Below, in pieces: positions 43,588 to 55,862 of a stretch of DNA of 64,000 nucleotides. Source of the stretch: Coix lacryma-jobi var. lacryma-jobi. Lineage: Eukaryota > Streptophyta > Magnoliopsida > Poales > Poaceae. The DNA is taken from positions 112,681,204-112,745,203 of the forward strand of contig CM019827.1 in the NCBI GenBank assembly GCA_009763385.1, read 5' to 3'. The notes below the pieces were generated by a model. That model was not told the origin of the DNA. It worked only from the letters and a program-made list of their open reading frames with translations, and did not search any database. A program made the translations under genes and the position numbers. Every line of letters begins with the position of its first letter. Within the stretch, counting starts at the first letter, position 1.

Positions 43588-44110
43588 TAACGTGTATTTT
43601 GTAGAAACAGGGATGAGTTAGGTCATGGTAATGGTGACGATACGAGCATATGGAGTTCATGTCCCCTTGCGATGGGAATCATTTTGGTTTTCAAAGGACG
43701 GACAACGAAGATGGTGTTAGACTAGGCTAAGTGTCATATGGTGTTGGAGGACACATAGGTAGTCTTAGGTCTTTGTTTTTCCTTTGGTTGTACTATAAAG
43801 GGGAGCGTGAATCAGTAGCTTGACCTAGATGAGTCTATTGAGGTAGTTGTGGTGCACACTTGTTATTTCATAGCCCTAGGTATCTCAGAGAGAGCCCTTA
43901 TGTCGTGAGGATGAAAAGTCGTTAAGGCAGCGTCGCGATCCGAAGTCGTTTCGGCCCTGAAATGGGCATCGGACGCTGGCCTTGGTGGCATCGGATGCAC
44001 GTTCGATGTCACTCAGACTTGAGAGTGCTGGCAATGTGGCATTGGACGCTCCGATGTTGTCACATCGGATGCGCCTGTGCCGCTGTTCATGAGAGAGTGC
44101 CCTGAGGGGC

Positions 44111-44154
44111 ACATCGGACGCTGGCATCGGATGCTGAGGGCCAGCGTCCGATGT
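44111..44154 (+). repeat. Perfect 15-bp inverted repeat in the C LTR
   Basis: ACATCGGACGCTGGC (44111-44125) and GCCAGCGTCCGATGT (44140-44154) are exact reverse complements with a 14-nt loop. A second, 9-bp perfect stem (GAGGGCATC/GATGCCCTC) lies at 44285-44311. Confidence 0.85.
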
Positions 44155-44355
44155 CTTTGCAGAGAGGTTCCCAAGAGGTCGGTTTCGCATCGGACGTGTC
44201 CGAGGTGAGGGCATCAGATGCTGCCTAGCGTCTGATGCTCCTTTAAACCGCGTGTTAGAAAAGTACAGTTGACCGTTGGGTCGAGGGCATCGGCGCGTCT
44301 GATGCCCTCGAAATCTGTGTTGTTCAGTGCTCTTTTGGATGGCCGGTTGGGGGAG

Positions 44356-44364
44356 TATTTATAC
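44356..44364 (+). promoter_or_regulatory. Element C LTR TATA box
   Basis: TATTTATAC within GGAGTATTTATACTCC, followed by pyrimidine-rich CCTCCCCCTCCTCC and then sequence that stays free of GC motifs, as expected downstream of a plant LTR start site. Confidence 0.6.
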
Positions 44365-45140
44365 TCCTCCCCCTCCTCCATTAGAGTGTTCTTGCCATTT
44401 CCATCTGCTGAAAGACACATTGTGAGTGTGAGAAAGTGCAAGAGCCCTAGTCAGGTTGAGAGAATTCCTAATTGTGAGAATTAGTGACCTCATTAGTGAA
44501 AGAGAGTAGCAAGTGTGCATCCATCCATCTCTTTGGTCTTGGCTTGGTCAAGTGAGAGTTCTAGCTTGTTACTCTTGGTGATCTGCATCACCTAGATGGC
44601 TTGGTGGTGATCGAAGAGCTTGGTGATCGTCCGGTGGATTTGTGGATGACCCAAGTTGGCTTGTGACCGGTAGTGAGCGATTCACCGGGCCGGAGTGGCG
44701 AAGAATCAGCTCATAGTGAGCACTTGATCCTTGCACGGATCAAGGGGGAGCGATACCCTAGCGTGGGTGCTCCAACGAGGACTAGAGGGGTGTGCCGACA
44801 CCTCGATACCTCGGCAAAAAGATCGTCGAGTCATTTCTACTCCCTTTACATACGCATTTACATTTGAGCAATTCAATTCCACAATTTACTTGTTGTTCAT
44901 TCATAATTGAATTGCCTTGCTAGAGTAGGAATGGAATAGGTATAGTCTTTTGTGCGGTAGAGTTTTGTGAAACACACTTGTAAGCACAAAGGGGTTAATT
45001 GGTCTTGATAGGTTTTAATTGTCGCAAGAATTTTTAGAAAAGCCCAATTCACCCCCCCCCCCCCTCTTGGGCATCTTGATCCTATCAATTGGTATCGGAG
45101 CCTCGTGCTCTCGATTTAGGCTTAACCGCCAAGAGTTAAG

Positions 45141-48100
45141 ATGTCCGGAGGTGATGGACCACCTCCCATGTTCGAGGGAGACAACTTTCCATATTGGAAA
45201 ATCCGTATGGAGTCATACCTAGAGGCGGTCGATGTAAAATGCCGCCAAGCCGCGATAACCGGGTTTGCCAAATCCAAGGAGGATAACATCATATTTAGAG
45301 GCATTTGCAAGGATGTGTTTAACCGCGTTCGAAACCACAAAGACGCCCGTGAGCTATGGGATAACATTTGTGCGCTCCATGAGGGAACCAAGAGTGAGCG
45401 TGAGGAACGATATCATCTTGTCATGCAAAAGCTTAATTCCTTTGATATGCATGCAAATGAAAGTGCAAATGAAATGTACTCACGCTTGAATGTTCTTGTA
45501 GAAGAGTTGAATGGTCTTGGCCTCACAGAAATGCAACCATCCGATGTTGTGAGAAAGATTATTTGTGTCCTCCCAATTGACAAATATGGACACATTGTGA
45601 CCGTGCTTCATCAAAGTGATCTTTCCACCGACAAGAAGAAGGACTTGGCCTTCAAAGCAAGTCATGACAAGAAGGGCAAGACCAAAGCAATTGAGCTGCA
45701 TCATGAGAGCACAAGTGATGATGAAGATGATTCCAACATTGCTCTCATGGTGAGGAAGACCACAAAGATGTTGAAGAAGCTTCACAAGAATGGTGTCAAC
45801 TTTGACTCAAGAAAGAAGAAGTTCTTCACAAGTAGCAAGAGAAGGCCACTATCTGAAATGGATTGCTACAATTGCGGTGATCTTGGTCATCTTCCTCACC
45901 AATGCACCAAGCCCAAGAAAGAGAGCTACAAGAACAAGAACAAGGGCAAGAAATATGACTCATCAAGTGAAGATGAGGAGAGAAGTGAGAAGCCCTACAA
46001 GAAGGATGGCAAGAAGAAGAAGCAATACCACAAGAAAGGTGGCAAGGCTTATATTGTTGGTGATTGGCTCACCGACGTTGACTCCTCCGGTGGCTCATCC
46101 AATGAAGATAGTGATGATGAGAAGGAGAAGGTGGCCGCTCTAGTAATTGGGACCTCTACACCACCACCACCACCGTCGCGATCATCCTCTACACACCTAT
46201 GCCTCATGGCAAAGGGTGACCGAAAGGTACAAAGCGATGATGACATTAGTGACGATGAGAGTGACGGAGAGTTCCAAGCTCCTTCTTATGATGAACTTGT
46301 TGATTTGCTAAACAACTATTCTAAAATCATAAGAAAGACTAGAGCTAAAAATGAAAGGCTTGTTAGTGACAATAAGTCTCTTGTTGACAAGTATAACAAT
46401 GCTACACATGCTAGTGATGAGCTACAAAATGAAATTGCTACTATGTCATCTTCTATCAAGGAGCTCAAGTCCTCTAACAAGGAGCTCAAAGCTAAAAATG
46501 AAAAACTTGATAAGATGCATAGTGACCTCAACACTAGTTATGCTTTGCTCAAGGAACAATATACTCAAGTTAAAGTTGATCATGATACACTTGTTGTTGC
46601 TTATGATATACTTTCCCATGAGACACATGATGCTCCTAACCATGTTGTTAAGTGTGATATAGCAACATCTTGTGAGGACTTGGTTAGTGAGCATGAGGGC
46701 ACTCCCAATGTACAAACTACTCAGTAGTTTCTATCTCACAAGACACCACCGATAGAAACTATAGCTCCCAATGCAGATTTTTTAATAGGGTCCATAAAAA
46801 AATCAAACCAATCATCTCTTAGTATTTTGTCAGATCCTGTGTGGGCAAGTATGCTTGTGGCCGTGAGTGTCTGAAGCCTGCCGATCTCCTTGCTGCTCAT
46901 GAGGGAGGCATCTCCATGCTGCTCGTGAGGGAGGACCTCGGCCTAGGCCCCGTGAAGCCATTCGTCCTCAGCGTCTGCACCATGCCCGCTGTGAAACCAC
47001 TCGTTTGTGCATCCGCGCCGGCCCACCGCAAAGCCATAAGCCATTCGTCGTGGGCTTTTTGCGCCATGTTTACCGAGCTCCGTTTCCCATCCATGGCACG
47101 CCCTCACATCTGTCCGGGTCGGAGCTCCATCTTGGTCTAATGCCGCCATTGCCATAGCTAGACTGAAGACGTCGCCGCCCGTTCGGGATCCCTGACCGGC
47201 GAGGCGGACTGCCAACGCTGCCACCGTCTCTACGTCATCGTCATCAACGTCGTACCAGGCCACTGCGCCCGTGAGATGGCGGGGCGCGTACCAGGCAGTC
47301 GCACTTGCGCAAGTGTCTCGGTCGTGGCCGGGTGAGCGATACGACGGAGCACCAACGAAGAGACCATGGCCACGCTAGCGAGAATGCAGAGCACAAGCGA
47401 GGTAGCCATGGCCGCGCGAGCTCCCACCGGTTTGCACACAGGATCCCTGGTCGCCGATGGAAACCAAGTGCTTCTGCCCAACGCTATATCAGATCGTTTC
47501 CATGGTTTCGTTGCGCGTGAGGACGTCGTTTCTATCTAAGAAACGATTTCTATGTTTCCTTCCCTCTCTCCTCATTAAATTGCTTGCCATGTCAGCAAAA
47601 TATCTATGTGGCAGGTTAATTAATAGGGATAGAAACCATGATGGTTTCTGCATTGGGAGTGCCCTGATGAGCAAAGAGCTAGTAGCAAGGGCAAGAAGGT
47701 GGTTGAGGCCGAACACTATTGTGACTATGTCAAGATCAAGAATGAGAATGCAAAGCTCAAGATTGATCTGGAAAAGCTAGCAACCACCAAGCAAGTTGTC
47801 ATTGAAACTATAGATGAAGATCATAGCATGGCACATGAGCTTGACATGTTGAAGGAAGAGAACAAGAGATTGAAGATGGAGAGGGATTACAAGATGACAC
47901 CATCCCAATTGGAACTCCAACAACAGAATGACAAGCTAAAGAAAGAAAAAGAGCACCTTACCATCGGGTTGAAGAACTTTACCAAGGGTCAATGTCTTCA
48001 AAGTGAGCTTCTCATGAACACCGTAATGAAGACAAATAGAAATGGAATAGGCTATCTTGAAGAGAAGTTGAAGCAACGCAAGAGCATCACAAAGCTAAAG

Positions 48101-48373
48101 AAGAAGAAGTTGGGAAGATGCTTTGAGTGTGGAAAAGAAGGACACTTTGCTCATAATTGTGAAGAGCCAAAACCCACACCCTTGCCCAAGCATGGTAGGC
48201 CCTTTGCTTTCAATGCTCACTACATGCTTAGACAAGATTCTAGTGGCAAAATGAAAGTCATGTTCATGGGGCCTCCAAACAAGAATAGGCCAAAACAAAT
48301 TTGGGTTGCTAAGTCACTGGTAGAGAAGGTTAAGGGGTCTCAACAAGTTTGGGTCCCAAAAGCTCAAGCTTGA
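45141..48373 (+). pseudogene. gag: Element C gag (split by K)
   Basis: ATG 45141 (MSGGDGPPPMFEGDNFPYWK). 518 codons to 46694, then element K, then 232 codons from 47675 to TGA 48371-48373, all in frame: about 750 residues. First knuckle CYNCGDLGHLPHQC near residue 240, second CFECGKEGHFAHNC near residue 660. Between them are Lys/Asp/Ser-rich blocks, then a long heptad region (SSSIKELKSSNKELKAKNEK) expected to be a coiled coil. Arrangement and length match A and B, placing C in the same broad lineage. The part before K has no nonsense codon; K itself truncates the frame soon after its boundary. Confidence 0.9.
46695..47666. mobile_element. Element K: hAT-like non-autonomous DNA transposon
   Basis: Ends are GAGGGCACTCCCAATG and, inverted on the right, CAGGGCACTCCCAATG, resembling hAT termini. 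The flanking octamers GTGAGCAT and ATGAGCAA match at six of eight positions, consistent with a decayed 8-bp TSD. Length is 972 bp with no transposase. The outer 130 and 180 bp are AT-rich; the middle (46840-47480) is GC-rich and unlike either the ends or the host gag, as if a gene fragment had been captured. Removing it restores the gag frame. A Mutator-like assignment is the alternative. Confidence 0.7.
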
Positions 48374-48389
48374 TTTCTTGTGTGTGTAG

Positions 48390-50051
48390 GTGAACTACAA
48401 GACCGGTGGATCTCAGTGGGTGATTGATAGTGGTTGCACACAACATATGACCGGTGATCCCCAGATGTTCACCTCACTAGAAGAGAATGTCAATGACCAA
48501 GAAAAGATTACATTTGGTGACAACTCAAAGGGCAATGTCAAGGGTTTGGGCAAAGTGGCAATATCAAATGATCATAACATTTCAAATGTGCTTCTAGTTG
48601 CTTAATTGAGCTTCAACTTGCTATCGGTTGGGCAACTATGTGATCTTGGATTTCAATGTTTATTCACCGAGAAAGAAGTGGTTGTGACAAAGAAAGATGA
48701 TACACAAGTGATATTTCAAGGCTTTAGATACAACAATCTCTATCTAGTGGATTTCTCCTCCGAAGATGCCAACTTGAAGACATGTTTGTTCACTAAGCAA
48801 TCTCTTGGTTGGTTGTGGCATAGAAGATTGGCACATGTTGGAATGAACACTCTCAACAAGCTATTGAAGAAGGATTTGGTTAGAGGCTTGAAAAATGTCA
48901 AATTTGAGAAGGACAAATTGTGTAGTGCATGTCAAGCCGGCAAGCAAGTTGCAAATACTCATCCAACCAAAGCCTTTGTATCAACATCAAGAGAGTTATA
49001 GCTACTTCATATGGATCTATTTAGGCCAACAACACATGCTAGCTTGGGTGGAAATCTCTATTGCCTAGTGATTGTTGATGACTATTCAAGATACACTTGG
49101 GTGTTCTTTCTTCATGACGAATCCGAAGCAACCCCTTCATTCAAGAAGTTTGCCAAGAGAGCCCAAAATGAGTTTGACTTGAAGATCAAAAAGATAAGAA
49201 GTGATAATGGAAAGGAATTTGACAACACCAACATTGAGCAATATTGTGATAAAGTTGGGATCAAGCATGAAGTCTCCGCAACATATACACCACAACAAAA
49301 TGGGGTAGTTGAGAGGAAGAACCGGACACTAATCACCCTAGCAAGAACAATGTTAGATGAGTACTCTACACCGGAAAGTTTTTGGGCGGAAGCAATCAAC
49401 ACCGCTTGCTATGCATCCAACTGATTGTTCCCCCATCGTCTCCTTGGCAAGACACCCTATGAGCTACTCAACAACAAAAAGTCAGATGTATCGTTCTTTA
49501 GAGTGTTTGGGTGCAAATGCTACATCTACAAGAAGTGCCAACACCTAGGGAAGTTTCAACGCTGATGTGATATTGTTTTTCTTGTTGGTTACTCATTGAA
49601 GTCCAAAGCATATCGAGTATTCAACCATGCCACCGGGATGGTAGAAGAAACATATGATGTGGAATTCGATGAATCTAATGCTCTCAAGGAGAGCATGAGT
49701 ATCTTGATGATGTAGGTGATGAACCATTGAGGGAAGCAATGAAGAACATGCCGGTTGGAGCCATCAAGCCTAAAGATGGATGATGTGCAAGTCATTGACA
49801 AGCCATCCTCATCAAATGTACCACAAGATGATGACAAAGATGGGAGAGATCCAAATGAAGATACTCATGTCTCCCATGATCAAATGGTGGTACAAGCACA
49901 AGATGTTGATGCTCCACAAGCGGCCCCTCAAGTGGTTGATCAAAGGACCACTCCTCTACTACAAGCTCATCCTCAAGATCTCATCATAAGGAGTCCAACA
50001 AGGGGTGTACTAACTCGATCTCAAAAACTTGCTTTATTTATGGAACATCAC
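48390..50051 (+). pseudogene. pol: Element C pol, 5' part: protease, integrase, linker
   Basis: Opens after TAG 48387-48389, in the +1 frame relative to gag. Protease WVIDSGCTQHMTGD; HHCC finger (HRRLAHVGM ... CSACQAG); integrase with HMDLFRP (a Gly to Arg change), IRSDNGKEF and VVERKN. In-frame stops: TAA 48603-48605, TAG 48999-49001, TGA 49422-49424, TGA 49563-49565. A one-base loss near 49680 is reversed near 49780, so the frame at 50051 matches the start. The last codons before G (FMEHH) continue at 54137. Not functional. Confidence 0.9.
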
Positions 50052-50538
50052 TGTCGACGAAATATCGGTGATAGTCTACCGAGGGGTATGCCCAAGGTAG
50101 TAGATTAGATTGAGGAGGTGTGGAGACGAATGCTCAAGCGTAAACACAGGGACGAGACACGGCGATTTAGATAGGTTCGGGCCGGCAAGTCGTCGTAATC
50201 CCCTATGTCCTATGTTTTGGTGGCTGGATTGTTTTATGATATCGGGATATCAGGTGAGATCGGGTGATCTCGGATCTGATGGAGATGAGATGAGAGGGGT
50301 CCCTGCTCGCCTTATATAGTCGGGGAGCAGGGTTACAGTTCATAACAGATTACAAATGGTTCCTTAAGTCAAGGAATCTAGATCTAACTCTAGGATCTTC
50401 CTTGGCGGGCAAGGCTTCATGAGAGTCCTTGACGAGCACGACGAGCTGGTCGCGTGTTGTAAGGCCTCGCGAGCTGGGCTGTCCTTGACGAAGGGCCCAT
50501 GTAAGTCCATGGGGGTATACGGAGGTAATATCCCCACA
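50052..50538 (-). repeat. Element G 3' LTR
   Basis: 487 bp, TGTCG...CCCCACA, nearly identical to 53647-54131 and clearly related to the F LTRs (shared start, CCGAGGGGTATGCCCAAGG and end). Confidence 0.9.
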
Positions 50539-50959
50539 GCTAGTCCCCGAGCACTTTGTATCCGTTGGCGACACCGTCTTGAGCTTGTTCGAGTAGGTGA
50601 AGTCGATGTCGGTCAAGTAAGGCTTTCCAGAAGGATGTAAGGTGCTCAAGAAAATTTTTGAAGAGCTTTCTTCTGGTGAAGTGTATCCACTTGGAGCTTG
50701 CAAGACTATAAGGAACAATGAAGTCCTAGTAGAAGTCTGTGCAAGTCCACTTTGATGGAGCGTCCTTGAATTGTCAGAGAAAAAGAAAATACATTTAAAG
50801 CAAGCTGAAGTGTATCCACTTAGTCCCCAAGCTTGGTAGTAGGTGTTGAAGACACGTGGTGCTGAGCTTGTAGAGCATTTAGCAAGTGCCCCGATGAGCT
50901 GCCCAAAATCAGCACCCAGATCCGAACAGCATGGAGCGACTTGATGCACACCGGCGACG

Positions 50960-52130
50960 AGTGAAGGCGACGACGAGCGAATGCGGCGACAAGCGAGGGC
51001 GATGAGCGAAGACGAAGTCCCCAAGCCTGGTCGGCGATGAGCGAAGGTGAAGTCCTCGAGCCAGGTCGACGACGAGGGAAGGCGGCGGTGAGCGAAGGCC
51101 ATGAGCGATGGCGACGGCGAACGAAGGCGATGACGAGTGAAGGTGACGACGAGCGAAGGCAACGAGCCTGGTCGACGACGTACGAAGGAGAAGTCCCCGA
51201 GCCTGGTCGGCGACTTGCAAAGACGGTGACGAGCGAAGGCGACGATGAGCAGAGGCGACGAGCGAAGGCGAAGTCCCCGAGCCTGGTTGGTAACGAACGA
51301 AGGCGAAGTCCTCGGGCCTGGTCGGCGACGAGCGAAGGCGAAGTCTCTGAGCATGGTTGACGACGAGCGAAGGCAAAGTCCATGAACCTGGTCGGCGATG
51401 GGCGAAGGCCAGGTCGATGAACCTGGTTGGCGATGGGTTGATGAACCTACGACCTTGTGCTTTGGAAACAGAAGGTGGCGACGAGCGATGGCGGTGGCGA
51501 GCAAAGACGATGGCGAGCGAAGGCGGCGACGAGCGAAGGCGGCGGCGAGCGAAGGTTGTGACGAGCGAAGACGGAGATGAATGAAGTCCCTCAGCATGGA
51601 TGGCGACGAGCGAAGGCGAAGTCCTCGAGCCAGGTCGGCGACGAGTGAAGGCGGCGACGAGCGATGGCGACGGTGAACGAAGGCGATGATGAGTGAAGGT
51701 GATGACGAGTGAAGGCAACAAGCCTGGTCGACGACGAACGAAGGCGAAGTCCCCGAGCCTAGTCGGCGACTTGCGGAGACGGCGATGAGCGAAGGCAACG
51801 ATGAGCAGAGGCGATGAGCGAAGGTGAAGTCCCCGAGCCTGGTCGGTGATGAACGAAGGTGAAGTCCCCGAGCCTGGTCGGTGATGAACGAAGGCGAAGT
51901 CCACGAGCCTGGTCGGCGACGAATGAAGGCGAAGTCTCTGAGCATGGTCGACGACGAGCGAAGGCGAAGTCCCCGAGCCTAGTCGACGACGAGCGAAGGC
52001 AAAGTCCCTGAGCCTGGTCGACGACGAGCGAAGGTGGCGACGAGCGAAGGTGATGAGCCTGGTCGGCGATGAGCGAAGGTGAAGTCCCTGAGCTTGGTCG
52101 ACGACGAGCGAAGGTGAAGTCCCTAAAAAA
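50960..52130 (-). repeat. Element G internal tandem array
   Basis: Modules of GACGAGCGAAGGCGAAGTCC and CCGAGCCTGGTCGGCGACGA repeated many times with drift. On the element's own strand the second module includes CTCGGGGACTTCGCC, matching the polypurine tract core CTCGGGGACT. Long open frames (up to 594 codons) follow the repeat period and are not treated as genes. Confidence 0.85.
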
Positions 52131-52559
52131 TAAATATGGAGAGTAGTAGTACATGATGACGTACAAAAAGTATGGAGAAAAACCAATGGTGAAGGATGAT
52201 TACAGCTTGTCGAAGTCCCCGAGCCTAGAGACGTCGTGCCGACATGGAGCGTCTGGAGACGGAGACGGAGCCGGCCGCAGAGGCCCTGGTCGCCGATGTA
52301 GATCTTTTTGCTGTCGGGCAGCCATGGAGTGTAACATAGGAGAGTAGTCTGCAAATAGACTCTTGGGCGAATAGAGGCAAAACTTGTAGTGAGTCGGTGT
52401 GTTTGCATATTCCCCGAATTCCGCAGACCCAATAGCCGTGAGCCGAAGCAATGAACAGTTCGGCCTTGGGTTACCTCATGATCCGTAGCGTAGAGCGCGG
52501 AGCTCGTTTGTGCATAGGAGTCAAAGGCATCGCCCAAGGAACCGCTACTAGCATCCCAT

Positions 52560-53100
52560 AACGCAGAGGGCAGGCACTCGTGCACGCATAGGGATGTACC
52601 ACAGACAGGATTTTTCCGAGAGGCTCGATCGTGGTGTGACCTGGGCGAATGGAGACCGTTTGTCGAGCACGTGGGTAGCACAGGTACAGGCACTGAGCAT
52701 GTAGCCTTAGAATTCTCAGCCCGAGTTAGCCTTTCCTTTATAGCGCAGAGGGCAGACGCTCATGCACGCGTAGAGAGGTCGGGACATCACTCGGGAGAGC
52801 TGTTGGCCACCATAGCGCAGAGGGAAGACGCTCATGCACGCGTCCGGTGGTGAGAACAGCCCCGGATCTGAGTCTTCGTCGGCATCAGTCAGGCTGCTTG
52901 AAGACCATATGGAGAACGAGCGCATAAACGGCGCATATACAGGCACTGGACGTATAGCCTTGGAGGTCTCAGCCCAAGCTTAGCCTTCCCTTCGTAGCGC
53001 AGAGGGCAGACGCTCATGCACGCGTAGAGAGGTCATGACGTCACTTGGGAGGGCTACTGGCCTCCATAGCGCAAAGGGCAGGCGCTCATGCACGCGTCCG
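52560..53100 (-). repeat. Element G repeated 30-mer block
   Basis: Five copies of a word containing GCGCAGAGGGCAGACGCTCA (near 52563, 52742, 52815, 53000 and 53070), in the same order and spacing as element F. Confidence 0.8.
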
Positions 53101-53646
53101 GCAGTGGCAATAGCCCCGGCTTTGAAACACCTTCAGCATCAGCCAGGCTGTTTGGAGAGATCGACGAGTCATTTGGAGAGGTCGGCGAGTCATTTGGAGA
53201 GCTCGGCGAGTCATTTTGCGAAGACGGCAACGAGCCTGGTTGATGATGAGCGAAGGCGGCGATAAGCCTGGATGGCGATGAGCGATGGCGGCGACGAGCC
53301 CGGTTGACGATCAGCGAAGGCGGCAACGAATGCGGCGACGACGTTGATGCAGTCGGTGATCCTCTTGTTGGCCCGGTCGATAGCCTCGACTTGGTCGTCG
53401 CGGCGGATGGATCTTGGCGCGCATGGCACTGGCGCGATGACGCGCTGGGTGGACGGCAAGGCGTCCAGCGCAGGAAGCTGCGCAGACTCCATGATCTTCA
53501 GAGCAGGGACGAGGTCGTCGACAGTCCAGATCATTGATCTAATCTGGAAAGTAGTGCCGGCCTCCAGAAGAACCATGGAGCGAGGGAAAGTGACTGCTTG
53601 GCAGATCATGGTGTCGTAGCACACACCCCCTACCTGGCGCGCCAAC

Positions 53647-54131
53647 TGTCGATGAAATATCGGTGATAGTCTACCGAGGGGTATGCCCAAGGTAGTAGAT
53701 TATATTGAGGTGTGGAGACGACTGCTTAAGCGTAAACACATGGACGAGACATGGCGATTTAGACAGGTTCGGGCCGGCAAGTCGCCGTAATACCCTACGT
53801 CCTGTGTTTTGGTGGCTGGATTGTATTATGATATCAGGATATCAAGTGAGATCGGGTGATCTCGGATCTGATGGAGATGAGATGAGAGGGGGTCCCTGCT
53901 TGCCTTATATAGTGGGGGAGTAGGGTTACAGTTCGTAACGGGTTACAAACGGTTCCTTAAGTCAAGGAATCCAGATCTAACTCTAGGATCTTCCTTGGCG
54001 GGCAAGGCTTCATGAGAGTCCTTGAAGAGCACGATGAGCTGGTCGCGTGCTGTAAGACCTCGCAAGCTGGGCTGTCCTTGACAAAGGGCCCATGTAGGTC
54101 CATGGGGGTATACAGAGGTAATATCCCCACA
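53647..54131 (-). repeat. Element G 5' LTR
   Basis: 485 bp followed by TSD ATCAC. A minus-strand TATA (CTATATAAGG) lies at 53903-53912, confirming orientation. Confidence 0.9.
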
Positions 54132-54136
54132 ATCAC

Positions 54137-55696
54137 TCCTTTGTTTCTCTTGTTGAGCCTACTATTGTAGATGAAGCTCTAAGTGATCCGGATTGGGTGA
54201 ATGCTATGCATGAAGAATTGAACAACTTCACCCGCAATCAAGTTTGGACCCTTGAAGAGCGACCTAAAGGTGCAAGAGTCATTGGAACAAAATGGGTGTT
54301 TAGAAACAAGCAAGATGATCAAGGCAAGGTTGTTAGAAACAAGGCAAGGCTAGTTGCAAATGGGTTCTCTCAAGTTGAAGGCTTAGATTTTGGAGAGACC
54401 TTTGCACCGGTTGCAAGACTCGAAGCCATTTGTATCCTCCTTGCATATGCATCACATCATGACATTAAATTATATCAAATGGATGTGAAAAGTGCATTTT
54501 TAAATGGATTCATAAAAGAACTAGTCTATGTTGATCAACCTCCCGGGTTTGAAGACCCTAGATATCCTAATCATGTTTATAGGTTGTTCAAGGCGCTATA
54601 TTGGCTCAAGCAAGCCCCTAGAGCGTGGTACGAGCGCCTCCGGGACTTCCTTATTGAGAAGGGCTTCATCATTGGGAAGGTCGACACCACACTATTCACC
54701 AAGAAGTTTGATGGAGAGATCTTCATTTGTCAAGTCTACATTGATGATATCATCTTTGAGTCAACAAATGAAGCATATTGCAAGGAATTTGGTGACTTGA
54801 TGTTGAAGGAGTTCGAAATGTCCATGATTGGCGAGTTCACATTCTTCCTAGACTTCCAAGTCAAGCAATTGAAGGAGGGGACTTTTATATCCCAAGAGAA
54901 GTACACAAAAGTCCTCCTCAAGCGCTTAAATATGGGTGATTGCAAGCCTATCAAGACTCCAATGCCAACAAATGGACATCTCGACCTAGATGAGGGAGGT
55001 AACTCGATTGATCAAACTCTCTACCATTCTATGATTGGTAGCTTGTTATATTTGACCGCATCTAGGCCCGATATCATGTTTAGTGTGTGCATGTGTGCTA
55101 GGTTTCAAGCCGATCCTAAGGAATCACATCTCATAGCTTTAAAAAGAATCCTTAGGTACCTAAAGCACACCCCAAGCATTGGCCTTTGGTATCCCAAAGG
55201 AGCTAACTTCCAACTCGTTGGGTATTCCAATTCGGATTACGCGGGTTGCAAAGTAGATAGAAAAAGCACATCCGAAGGGTGCCATTTGCTTGGGAGATCA
55301 CTAGTTTCATGGAGTTCGAAAAAGCAAAATAGTGTGGCCTTGTCTACCACAGAGGCGGAATACATAGCCGCGGGTGCTTGTTGTGCACAAATCCTTTACA
55401 TGAAACAAACCCTTTTAGACTATGGTATAGTTCTAGAAAGGGTACCTTTGTTGTGTGACAATGAGAGCGTGGTTAAGCTTGCTAACAACCCGGTTCAACA
55501 CTCTCACACAAAGCACATAGATATTCGCCATCACTTTCTAAGAGACCATGTTTCAAAGAAAGATATATCTCTAGAAGGAGTTAGAACCGAAGATCAATTG
55601 GCGGATATCTTCACAAAACCCCTAGATGAGAATACCCTTTGTAGATTGCGAAGTGAGCTTAATGTGCTTGATCTAAGTAACTTTATCAAAAGGTGA
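54137..55696 (+). pseudogene. pol: Element C pol, 3' part: reverse transcriptase and RNase H
   Basis: 520 codons to TGA at 55694-55696 without a stop, in frame with the pol part before G. RT motifs: GTKWVFRNK, RNKARLVA, QMDVKSAFLNG, LKQAPRAWY and YIDDIIF. The usual ALYGLKQ is ALYWLKQ, and FFLGLQ is FFLDFQ. RNase H: the first catalytic Asp of YSDSDYAG is Asn (YSNSDYAG); STTEAEYIA and LCDNESV are intact; DIFTKPLDE tail present. This region lacks nonsense codons, but the upstream stops and insertions mean it is not expressed as part of a working polyprotein. Confidence 0.9.
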
Positions 55697-55862
55697 AAGG
55701 GGGTTGTCTTGCATTGCATTGTATAATATGCCATGTTTAAATTATGTCATGCACATAGGCTTATCAAACGTGGTTAAGATAACCGCCCTAAAAAGCGTGT
55801 GAAGAAGTTTACCCATGAGCAAACTTGACAAGCAACCTAGATTCAAATTCCGTATTGCATTG
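55697..55862 (+). other. Element C 3' region before D
   Basis: Begins with AAAGGTGAAAGGGGGTTGTC, a polypurine-like tract right at the pol stop. Ends in TSD CATTG at 55858-55862. Continues after D at 63356. Confidence 0.6.

Larger units (their letters stand above)
43591..45087 (+). repeat. Element C 5' LTR (start uncertain)
   Basis: Ends CCTATCA at 45087, directly before the primer site. It contains an array of CATCGGACGC/GCGTCCGATG motifs (43966-44310), a TATA box in a small inverted repeat (GGAGTATTTATACTCC, 44352-44367) and ATTCACCC(n)TCTTGGG about 40 bases before the end, with an unusually long C run. The left limit may coincide with the CACTA terminus or lie elsewhere. Confidence 0.65.
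50052..54131 (-). mobile_element. Element G: non-coding LTR retrotransposon, same family as F
   Basis: TSD ATCAC at 50047-50051 and 54132-54136. LTRs 50052-50538 and 53647-54131. Minus orientation: the primer-like site TTGGCGCGCCAGGTAGGGGG reads leftwards from 53645, and a polypurine-like GCTCGGGGACTAGC adjoins the left LTR. The interior is non-coding and repeats the F layout (tandem arrays, repeated 30-mer block, short conserved segment near the primer site). It splits element C pol in the linker between integrase and RT. Confidence 0.9.

Noticed and set aside
43591..45087. Treating 43591-45087 and 63438-64000 as a proven LTR pair of element C
   Set aside because: Motif type and layout agree, but I could not align them base by base. 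Left as probable only.
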